Below, piece after piece: positions 14,921-20,778 of a stretch of 20,778 nucleotides of DNA (its first letter is position 1; the number at the start of each line of letters is the position of its first letter). The notes under the pieces are model-generated. The model searched no databases. It had not been told where the DNA came from and saw nothing but the letters and a program-made list of their open reading frames with translations. Source of the DNA: an uncultured cyanobacterium (GTDB lineage: Bacteria > Cyanobacteriota > Vampirovibrionia > Gastranaerophilales > Gastranaerophilaceae); contig CAMAML010000003.1 in assembly GCA_945836835.1 (NCBI GenBank), positions 1 to 20,778 on the forward strand, read 5' to 3'. The position numbers and the translations under genes are program-made.

Positions 14921-14948
14921 ATTATCGTACTTAAAGTTTGAATGTCAA
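14921..14948 (-). promoter_or_regulatory. Promoter of the efflux operon
   Basis: On the minus strand TTGACA (14948-14943) and GATAAT (14926-14921) are 16 bases apart. Transcription would start near 14914, leaving a leader of about 54 bases. No clear operator palindrome overlaps it. Confidence 0.65.
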
Positions 14949-15007
14949 TATGAAAAGAGGATAATCTTTGCAGTGTATTAAGTTTATATAAAGACACCGT
15001 TTTAGTG

Positions 15008-15016
15008 TGATATACT
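15008..15016 (+). promoter_or_regulatory. Extended -10 promoter of the DegT-type gene
   Basis: TGATATACT matches an extended -10 (TGn followed by TATACT, 15011-15016). No good -35 is found at the usual spacing. The start of transcription would be near 15023, 32 bases before the chosen ATG, and it makes the upstream GTG start at 15007 unlikely. Confidence 0.5.
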
Positions 15017-15054
15017 GGATACAGGGAGATACAGCAAAAAAGGAGAGAAAAAGC

Positions 15055-16179
15055 ATGATACCTATTATTGATTCAAAACGCCAGTATGCAACTATCGGCA
15101 GCGAAGTAGAAAAAGCGGTTTGCGAAGTGTTACGCTCGGGTTCGTACATTCTCGGACCGAACGCAAAGGCTTTGGAAAGCGAATTGGCAGAGTTTTTAAA
15201 CGTAAAATATACTGTAGGTTTAAACTCGGGAACGGACGCACTCCATTTGGCATTGAGAGCATTGGACATCGGTGCGGGAGATGAAGTTATCACAACGGCG
15301 TTTACGTTTGTTGCAACCACCGAGGCAATCGGAATTGTCGGTGCAAAACCGGTGTTTGTCGACATTAACCCTGATACCTTCAACATTGATCCCGACAAAA
15401 TCGAGGCGGCAATCACTCCGAGAACAAAAGCTATCATCCCTGTCCACCTTTACGGACAACCTTGCGAAATGGATAAGATTATGGATATTGCAAAACGCCA
15501 TAATTTAAGAGTTATCGAGGACTGCTGTCAGGCAATCGGCGCAACTTATAAAGGGCAAACAGTCGGAACGTTCGGCGATTTCGGTTGCTTGAGTTTTTAC
15601 CCGACAAAGAACCTCGGTGCAATGGGCGACGGCGGTTTGCTGATGATGAACTCAGAAACCTTAAGAGACAGAGTTGTTGCTCTTAGAAACCACGGCGGAG
15701 CCGTTCGCTACCACCACGACGAAATAGGTGTTAACAGTCGTCTTGATGAAATTCAAGCCGCAATTTTGAGAGTAAAACTCCCTCACTTGAAATCTTGGAA
15801 CGAACAAAGACGGAAGCATGCCGCATATTATAACAAATTGTTTGCAAATTGTGCTGACATCGTAACTCCGGTTGAGGCGGCTGATACTTATTGTATTTAT
15901 CACCAATACACGGTAAAAATCCCGAATAGAGATGCCGTTCACCAAATGTTGCGTGACAGGGGCGTCGGTGCAATGTTGTACTACCCTATTCCGTTGCATC
16001 TGCAAAAAGTTCACGAATATTTGGGCGTCGGTAAAGGTTCTTTGCCGCACACCGAAAAAGACACCGAACTGGTAATTTCTTTGCCGATGTTCCCTGAACT
16101 TACGGAAGAAGAACAGGATACCGTCGCAAAGACATTGATTGAATGTATCGAAAAATCAAAATCAGCATTAGCAGTATAA
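15055..16179 (+). CDS. DegT/DnrJ/EryC1/StrS-family sugar aminotransferase
   Basis: These PLP enzymes aminate keto sugars bound to a nucleotide, for LPS, capsule or glycan modification. The 374-residue product contains the PLP phosphate-binding GLNSGTDALHLAL (55-67), ITTAFTFVATTEAI (79-92), the cofactor-nitrogen Asp in IEDCCQAIGA (154-163), and the Schiff-base lysine K185 in SFYPTKNLGAMGDGG. NHGG and GVNSRLDEIQAAIL, which build the dimer active site, follow. The start at 15055 has AGGAG 9 bases upstream; a longer in-frame reading from 15007 runs through the promoter. FYPTKNLGAMGDGG resembles the 3-ketohexose aminotransferases (QdtB/FdtB/DesV-like) more than the UDP-4-keto type, but the substrate is not certain. 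The gene stands alone with its own promoter and terminator, away from any glycan cluster in this window. Confidence 0.9.
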   Translation: MIPIIDSKRQYATIGSEVEKAVCEVLRSGSYILGPNAKALESELAEFLNVKYTVGLNSGTDALHLALRALDIGAGDEVITTAFTFVATTEAIGIVGAKPVFVDINPDTFNIDPDKIEAAITPRTKAIIPVHLYGQPCEMDKIMDIAKRHNLRVIEDCCQAIGATYKGQTVGTFGDFGCLSFYPTKNLGAMGDGGLLMMNSETLRDRVVALRNHGGAVRYHHDEIGVNSRLDEIQAAILRVKLPHLKSWNEQRRKHAAYYNKLFANCADIVTPVEAADTYCIYHQYTVKIPNRDAVHQMLRDRGVGAMLYYPIPLHLQKVHEYLGVGKGSLPHTEKDTELVISLPMFPELTEEEQDTVAKTLIECIEKSKSALAV

Positions 16180-16213
16180 ATGTATAAGTAATAATTGTTC
16201 ATAAATGAAACCT

Positions 16214-16246
16214 CGCCCCCGATAGCAATATTAGGGGCGTTTTTTT
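16214..16246 (+). terminator. Intrinsic terminator of the DegT-type gene
   Basis: CGCCCC (16214-16219) pairs with GGGGCG (16234-16239), followed by seven T (16240-16246). It lies 35 bases after the stop codon. Confidence 0.8.
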
Positions 16247-16319
16247 ACTCTCAAAATTGCGGACTGAATTTCATCAAGACGACTGTTAACTCCGATTTTG
16301 AGTCTTGTTTTGTATTTGA

Positions 16320-17015
16320 TTAATAATTTGTTGAAAAATAATATATCGTGTTATGGTCTGAATTGGTTGCAATTCCTGAGCTGAAAGAATTATTCGGGAT
16401 GTCATGGTTACTTTTATGGATTATACAGTATTCCTTGGCCCCTTCACTGCTCAAACGGGATATGTATTCGGTATGCCCTACGGAGGGAAGTTGTTCCTCC
16501 TTCAACAATTCGGTACTCGGGCATTTTCGCATAATCTCCGAGTCAACGTATTCCTTATCCTTTGTGAACCGCAAATAAAAAATATCATACCCGTCAAAGG
16601 AATTTTCAAGGAAAAAATAGTAATCGGAAATATCTTCCGGCAATTTTTTTGGAAAATGTTTGAAATATTCGGGCGTATAATCCAACGTAATTCTGTCTAA
16701 ATTTCGTTCATAAGCACTCTTTGACGGCGTCGTCGGATCCGTGTTAAACATATCCGGATACATTAAAAACCAAACCATAAAACAACACCATATCACCCCA
16801 ACAATTATAATGCCACCGGCAAATATGAGTTCAAGCTTGCGGAATTTAAATTTCTCTGCAATGATATGTATAAAGTATCCCACAGCAAATAAAAAAGAAA
16901 AAATAATAAAATTTGACGAATTGGAAAAAAATGGTTCGTACCCTGAAAGCGAATAGCTCAATAAAAAGCACGTTACCGCAAAAAAGATAATTCTGTTTAA
17001 TGCCCCTTTGTTCAC
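16320..17015 (-). CDS. Unknown membrane protein with three N-terminal helices
   Basis: I do not recognise this 231-residue protein. Three hydrophobic segments are visible at about residues 9-23, 36-53 and 62-86, separated by short polar loops (one basic: EKFKFRK). A soluble domain of about 140 residues rich in Tyr, Phe, Ser and Asp follows, with three cysteines. With a basic loop inside, the C-terminal domain would lie outside the cytoplasmic membrane. The proposed start is a GTG at 17015 without a clear Shine-Dalgarno, so the true N-terminus is uncertain. It is AT-rich, lies on the strand of rpsP 267 bases downstream of it, and is separated from it by a terminator and an inverted repeat. The coding assignment rests on the long open frame and the sensible membrane topology. 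Confidence 0.6.
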   Translation of the reverse strand: MNKGALNRIIFFAVTCFLLSYSLSGYEPFFSNSSNFIIFSFLFAVGYFIHIIAEKFKFRKLELIFAGGIIIVGVIWCCFMVWFLMYPDMFNTDPTTPSKSAYERNLDRITLDYTPEYFKHFPKKLPEDISDYYFFLENSFDGYDIFYLRFTKDKEYVDSEIMRKCPSTELLKEEQLPSVGHTEYISRLSSEGAKEYCIIHKSNHDIPNNSFSSGIATNSDHNTIYYFSTNY

Positions 17016-17108
17016 ATATTAATTTTATCACAAGCTTAAACAATTTGTCAAGTATTTTTACTGTCCGGGAGGTCTGAAAATATCAAACTCCAGCAAGGTT
17101 CGATGAAA

Positions 17109-17201
17109 TAGTGATTAAGTTTTTACGGCGGACAAGTCTGCAGAATTGGTAAAATTGTACTTTATCTAATTCCCCTATACAACTTAGTCACTTAATCACT
17201 A
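17109..17201. repeat. Inverted repeat with 12-base arms
   Basis: TAGTGATTAAGT (17109-17120) and ACTTAATCACTA (17190-17201) are perfect inverted arms 69 bases apart in a non-coding stretch. The right arm is preceded by a near copy of its own core (ACTTAGTCACTTAATCACT). It could be a relic of a small mobile element; there is no ORF inside. Confidence 0.5.
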
Positions 17202-17220
17202 AAAATGTCGCCCCGCCCTA

Positions 17221-17255
17221 CGAAAAAACTCCCCATCCTAAAAGACAGAGAGTTT
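17221..17255 (-). terminator. Intrinsic terminator of rpsP
   Basis: On the minus strand AAACTCTC (17255-17248) pairs with GGGAGTTT (17233-17226), extended inward by four more pairs including wobbles, followed by a run of six T (17228-17223). It lies 28 bases after the rpsP stop codon. Confidence 0.75.
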
Positions 17256-17282
17256 AATATTTTATAAATCGGATATTTCAAA

Positions 17283-17651
17283 CTACGCTTGAGCTTCCGC
17301 GGTTTCTGCCGCCGTAGCCTCTTCAGCCGCCTTAGCTGCAGCCGCTTCTTCGGCAGCTTTCTTTGCTTGTGCTTTCTTTGAAAGTTTTACCGTTTCGTTC
17401 TTTTTGTAGTTCAAAGTACCGTCTTCGTTGCAGTTTTTCATCAAGTATGCAACGGTTTCGGTCGGTTGAGCACCCTTCTTAACCCATTCTTGAGCTGATG
17501 CCAAATTCAACTTCATTTCTTTTGTCTTAGGGTTGTAGTGCCCCAATTCTTCGATAGGTCTGCCTTCTCTTTTTGTTGTTGAATTGATTACGATAACTCT
17601 ATAAGTAGGGTTTTTCTTTGCACCCAATCTTTTTAATCTGATTTTTAACAT
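17283..17651 (-). CDS. rpsP: 30S ribosomal protein S16
   Basis: S16 is an assembly protein of the small ribosomal subunit body. The first 80 or so residues match the family well: MLKIRLKRLGAKKNPTYRV, the DSR-type segment as NSTTKREGRPIEELGHYNP, then AQEWVKKGAQPTETVAYLMK. The remaining 40 residues form an unusual low-complexity tail of Lys, then Ala/Glu. AAGGA lies 8 bases before the ATG. In many bacteria rpsP is followed by a KH-domain protein, rimM and trmD; here it is a single gene ended by a terminator. The 255-base divergent intergenic upstream holds a minus-strand TTGACA (17695-17690) with only weak -10 candidates close to the start codon, and a short CCTTGAACAAGG palindrome of unknown role. 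Confidence 0.97.
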   Translation of the reverse strand: MLKIRLKRLGAKKNPTYRVIVINSTTKREGRPIEELGHYNPKTKEMKLNLASAQEWVKKGAQPTETVAYLMKNCNEDGTLNYKKNETVKLSKKAQAKKAAEEAAAAKAAEEATAAETAEAQA

Positions 17652-17906
17652 TTGTTTTTCCTTCTTATTAATTTGTACTTTCTTCGGAATGTCAACCGCC
17701 GCTTGTTAACCTTCCTTGAACAAGGCTAAGAGGAATTGCCCGTCCATATTTTCATATAACCATGAACATACCCCGATTGCAAGTTTTATTATATATATTA
17801 CGAAATATTAAGCATTGTTTTAAAAAAGGGCAATTTTGCGAAGTAAATAAACTTTATATAAATACGGGGACAATAATGTACCGAGGGATAAAAGGAGTCA
17901 GTAAAA

Positions 17907-19532
17907 ATGACAAGATTAGGAATTAGCAATCCATACTGTTACGTAAGAAGTCCGTACCAAGACAACGGCACTCAAAACGAACTTGCTTTAATGTACAGAA
18001 ATACCGCATTAAAGGATTCGCTTGTCAGCGGAGCTTTAGCATCTTATCCTTACGGTTACACAACCAATTTTACGGGACAAAACGTACAAGCTGCGATGCT
18101 TGACACAAACATTCCTTATCCGATGGCTGTTGGTATCAACAACGGAATTAACGGGATTTTTCAATACCAAAACCCGCAAGACGCATTTGCTGCAGGAGCT
18201 GCAGCAGGGAGAAGAACCGTTTTGATAACCGAATTTTCTACATTACAAAGCGGTGTACAAGCTCTTATCACGGGATTGGAAAACCTTTCTAAAGCCCAAG
18301 GGGTAACTGCTGCTCAAAAAACAGAAATCGCAAGATTAATCGGGATTGCCAACAAAATTTTGGCAGCTCTTGAAAAAATTCAAAACAACAGAAATGAACA
18401 AGTTTCGGTTGCGTTGCAGGAAGTTGAAGCTCTGAAAGGTTTGTTCGTTCAATTAAAAGGACAAGCGGAAGAATTGGCAACAAAAATTGCAAGTGGAAAC
18501 ACAACACCGACGACACCAACCGACAACAATACTCCGACAGTTGATGTTGACGGCGATAACGGTATTCCTGAGGCAACAGGCGAAACCTTGGAAGATATTC
18601 AGAACCAATACAAAACGGAATTGGTTCCTCTTATCAATCAAGTTTTGACCGAATGCAGAGATACAATGACTCCGCAGGAAAGGCAAACCGTTATTAACAA
18701 AGTAAAAGAATTGAAACAGGCTATTAAAGACAAAAAAGAAGTTGAGGAAGTTAAAAAGATTTACAACGAAATAGTAGAAATGGTAGGCAAACATATGGAA
18801 AATGCTCCATTCATTTCGGCTTATAAGGAAGCAGGTATCGGAGAAGCAATTAAGGAAATTATGGATCCTAACAACAAGGAAGTTTCCGCTGCCGATAAAG
18901 CTGCTGTCAAGAAAGCAAAAGCAAAATACGATGCGGAAATGAAAAAGCCAAACAATGCAACGGGAAAAGAAGATGCATTTGAAGCTCTCTACAAAGCAAT
19001 CCAAAAGATTGACGAAAAAGGAACAGCTGAAGCAGGAAAAATTTGCTCTAAGATTTACGAACTTGCAAACGGCACCGACTGGACAAGCTCTCAGGAAGCT
19101 GCTTTAGAAAGCACAATTAAAAGCATTAATCAATACAAGGTAATTGACATTTTGGATCAATGGACTAACGGCGGATACGTCAGTGCAACGGGTGACAAGT
19201 ACGGATTGATGGAAACAGTGTTTGGAGAATTTAAGGCTCAACCAAAGGTAAAAAAAGAGCTTGCCGAACATATGTTGAAACAACTCGAAGCGGTTGCCAA
19301 AAAACGTAAGGTTAATATCAGTGCCGAAGCGGGTATCATCAGAGGCGAAATCAAGGATACGTCATTCTTCAGCGTTTGGAATTACAGTGCAATTTATAAC
19401 GCATTCAACTCAATCCATGCAAAGCTCGGCAACCCGATAACCGATGTCGACAGACAGGCTGCTGCAGTTAAACAGGAAGCAGTCGAACAACAAACTCCCG
19501 CTGACGAACAAGCCGCTCGTAAAGCTGCTTAA
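17907..19532 (+). CDS. Unknown alpha-helical protein, 541 residues
   Basis: I do not recognise this protein. Residues 1-100 are rich in Tyr, Asn, Gly and Ala with no signal peptide or membrane helix. Residues about 105-195 form a heptad-like helical region (repeated Leu/Ile/Ala with Glu/Lys). Residues 197-215 are a Thr/Pro/Asn linker with alternating Thr and Pro. After 225 comes a long, highly charged Lys/Glu helical domain with sparse Trp (near 390, 420 and 475), and the C-terminus is Ala/Glu/Gln-rich. An AGGAG site lies 9 bases before the ATG. It is the only gene between rpsP and dapA and ends before a strong terminator. Composition suggests a soluble structural or scaffold-like protein; secretion by a signal-less route is possible but not shown. 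Confidence 0.85.
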   Translation: MTRLGISNPYCYVRSPYQDNGTQNELALMYRNTALKDSLVSGALASYPYGYTTNFTGQNVQAAMLDTNIPYPMAVGINNGINGIFQYQNPQDAFAAGAAAGRRTVLITEFSTLQSGVQALITGLENLSKAQGVTAAQKTEIARLIGIANKILAALEKIQNNRNEQVSVALQEVEALKGLFVQLKGQAEELATKIASGNTTPTTPTDNNTPTVDVDGDNGIPEATGETLEDIQNQYKTELVPLINQVLTECRDTMTPQERQTVINKVKELKQAIKDKKEVEEVKKIYNEIVEMVGKHMENAPFISAYKEAGIGEAIKEIMDPNNKEVSAADKAAVKKAKAKYDAEMKKPNNATGKEDAFEALYKAIQKIDEKGTAEAGKICSKIYELANGTDWTSSQEAALESTIKSINQYKVIDILDQWTNGGYVSATGDKYGLMETVFGEFKAQPKVKKELAEHMLKQLEAVAKKRKVNISAEAGIIRGEIKDTSFFSVWNYSAIYNAFNSIHAKLGNPITDVDRQAAAVKQEAVEQQTPADEQAARKAA

Positions 19533-19580
19533 ACAAAGATAAAACATAAGTTATACACAAATATTTGAAAAGGTTTAATC

Positions 19581-19664
19581 ATGAGAAATCAAGAAAATTT
19601 TATATTAGTGTTCCTCAATGTGAAAAAAGGGCGAATAAGATATTTGCCCGAACGGTTAGTGTAG
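19581..19664 (+). CDS. Possible 27-residue small ORF
   Basis: An ATG at 19581 preceded by AAAAGG (7-base spacing) opens a 27-codon frame ending at TAG 19662-19664, just before the terminator at 19677. The peptide is basic with a short hydrophobic middle (FILVFLNV). It lies in the 3' untranslated region of the 541-residue gene. There is no comparison to support it beyond the ribosome site. Confidence 0.2.
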   Translation: MRNQENFILVFLNVKKGRIRYLPERLV

Positions 19665-19676
19665 TAAAGTGAATGT

Positions 19677-19708
19677 AAGCCTTTCAAATATTTTGAAAGG
19701 CTTTTTTT
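19677..19708 (+). terminator. Intrinsic terminator after the 541-residue protein gene
   Basis: A perfect 12-base-pair stem, AAGCCTTTCAAA (19677-19688) with TTTGAAAGGCTT (19692-19703), has a 3-base loop and is followed by a run of T to 19708. Confidence 0.88.
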
Positions 19709-19817
19709 GCCGTTTGACGGACAAATAGCAATCAAACTTAATATAACTAGCCACGGACATACTTTTGTAGTATCATTGAGACAAGATTAGTTTACAGATT
19801 AGGGAACGAGGTGTTTT

Positions 19818-20711
19818 ATGGCAATCAGATTTGACGCGGGAGAAGTAATTACGGCTATGGTTACGCCGTTTGACGCAAAAAGAGAAATCGATTTTAACAA
19901 AGTGGAAGAGCTTACGGATTACCTGGTAAAGCATGGTTCCGACACCCTTCTTGTTGCGGGAACGACGGGGGAAGGTCCGACATTGACCCACGAAGAAGAG
20001 TTTGAGCTGTTGAGTACAATCAAGCGTGCAAACGAATTTAGGGCAAAAGTCATAATGAACGCGGGTTCAAACTCCACCGAGACCGCCGTAAAATCGGCAA
20101 AATGGGCTGAAAAAGAAGAGGTTGACGGGATTTTATCAGTTGTACCTTACTACAACAAACCCTCTCAAGAAGGTATGATTGCTCATTTTTCGGCGATTGC
20201 CGAGGCGACTTCATTGCCGATAATTATCTACAACATTCCGGGGCGGACGGGGGTCAATATGAAACCCGAAACAGTCGCAAAGCTCGCAAACAAATACGAC
20301 AATATTGCGGGAATTAAGCAAAGTTTCGGCGATATGGACGCGGTTACCGAACTGAAAATGCTCTGCCCCGACGACTTTTCGATATATTCGGGCGACGACA
20401 GCTTAACCTTACCTATGTTGTCGTTAGGAGTCAGAGGCGTTGTGTCTGTTGCATCTCACCTCTTCGGCGTCGAGATGAAGTCTATGATAAGAAACTTTAA
20501 GACAGGGGATGTAAAGGCGGCATTAAATATGCACAGAAAATTATATCCTGCGTTTAAAAAGTTGTTTATGGCACCAAACCCCGTTCCCGTAAAGGCAGCT
20601 TTAGCACACACCGGAATTTGTTCCGACTATGTAAGACGTCCGCTGGTTGAGCTTACGCCTGACGAGAAGGAAGAGTTGTTTGCGGTCATAGACAGATATA
20701 AAATTGATTAG
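19818..20711 (+). CDS. dapA: 4-hydroxy-tetrahydrodipicolinate synthase
   Basis: This enzyme condenses pyruvate with aspartate semialdehyde, the first committed step to diaminopimelate and lysine. The 297-residue length is normal. The catalytic residues are in place: Thr49-Thr50 in GTTGEGPT, Tyr112 in YYNKP, Tyr138 and Arg143 in YNIPGRTG, and the Schiff-base Lys167 in GIKQSFGD (GIKEASGD in many homologues). The Thr-Thr-Tyr triad and the GRTG arginine favour DapA over N-acetylneuraminate lyase or other family members. GAGGTG lies 4 bases before the ATG. It has no neighbour from the same pathway inside the window and ends with a terminator beginning in its last codons. Confidence 0.95.
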   Translation: MAIRFDAGEVITAMVTPFDAKREIDFNKVEELTDYLVKHGSDTLLVAGTTGEGPTLTHEEEFELLSTIKRANEFRAKVIMNAGSNSTETAVKSAKWAEKEEVDGILSVVPYYNKPSQEGMIAHFSAIAEATSLPIIIYNIPGRTGVNMKPETVAKLANKYDNIAGIKQSFGDMDAVTELKMLCPDDFSIYSGDDSLTLPMLSLGVRGVVSVASHLFGVEMKSMIRNFKTGDVKAALNMHRKLYPAFKKLFMAPNPVPVKAALAHTGICSDYVRRPLVELTPDEKEELFAVIDRYKID

Positions 20712-20738
20712 CCCATACAGGCTATCAATTTTATTTTA
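20703..20738 (+). terminator. Intrinsic terminator overlapping the dapA stop codon
   Basis: ATTGAT (20703-20708) and AGCC (20710-20713) pair with GGCT (20720-20723) and ATCAAT (20724-20729), with a single bulged T. A T-rich run follows. The stem includes the last dapA codons. Confidence 0.7.
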
Positions 20739-20778
20739 TTATTTGATAAGATTATAAATAAGGAAAATAAAAAAGGGT

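Noticed and set aside
15007..15054. GTG start of the aminotransferase at 15007
   Set aside because: It overlaps the extended -10 box, and the ATG at 15055 has AGGAG and matches the family N-terminus.
16247..16319. Possible tRNA or small RNA after the aminotransferase terminator
   Set aside because: No cloverleaf arms, promoter or second terminator could be found.

Overview
The window looks like a chromosomal segment of an AT-rich, fermentative, Gram-negative-type bacterium. It encodes a tripartite RND efflux pump with a TolC-like outer-membrane protein, a sodium-pumping decarboxylase and a type IV pilin-like protein. That pilin carries an AFTLAEVLITLGIIGVVAA N-terminus, which I associate with gut Gastranaerophilales (Vampirovibrionia/'Melainabacteria'). 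This placement is an inference from protein style, not from a marker search.

Region 1 (33-5890, plus strand) is an energy and anaplerosis cluster: biotin protein ligase, OadG-, OadA- and OadB-type subunits of a biotin-dependent sodium-translocating decarboxylase, then a divergent ATP-type PEP carboxykinase. It has a strong promoter upstream of birA, tight or overlapping junctions, and a bidirectional terminator after pckA. Together these genes would interconvert PEP, oxaloacetate and pyruvate, couple decarboxylation to a sodium gradient, and biotinylate the carrier domain in cis.

Region 2 (5902-7367) holds a minus-strand prepilin gene with an odd in-frame insertion in its N-terminus, and two small convergent XRE-type repressor genes.

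Region 3 (7432-8021) lacks any long gene but is the most interesting part. It holds two tandem modules of about 270 bp. Each has a strong plus-strand promoter driving an RNA of about 85 nt that ends in an intrinsic terminator. Each also has an opposing minus-strand mini-ORF with a Shine-Dalgarno-like sequence, encoding a 25-26 residue hydrophobic peptide. The terminator hairpin of the short RNA lies inside the 3' end of the peptide ORF. Flanking non-coding blocks are 93-99% identical between copies, while the ORF/terminator core has diverged with the peptide character kept. This is the architecture of a type I (antisense RNA) toxin-antitoxin pair in two copies; the family is not one I recognise.

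Region 4 (8073-14948, minus strand) is a promoter, membrane fusion protein, RND transporter, TolC-like factor and ROK glucokinase series ending in a terminator. Region 5 (15008-16246) is a stand-alone DegT-type sugar aminotransferase. Region 6 (16320-20738) holds an unknown membrane protein, rpsP with a charged Ala-rich tail, a 541-residue helical protein of unknown function, and dapA with a terminator that begins in its last codons.
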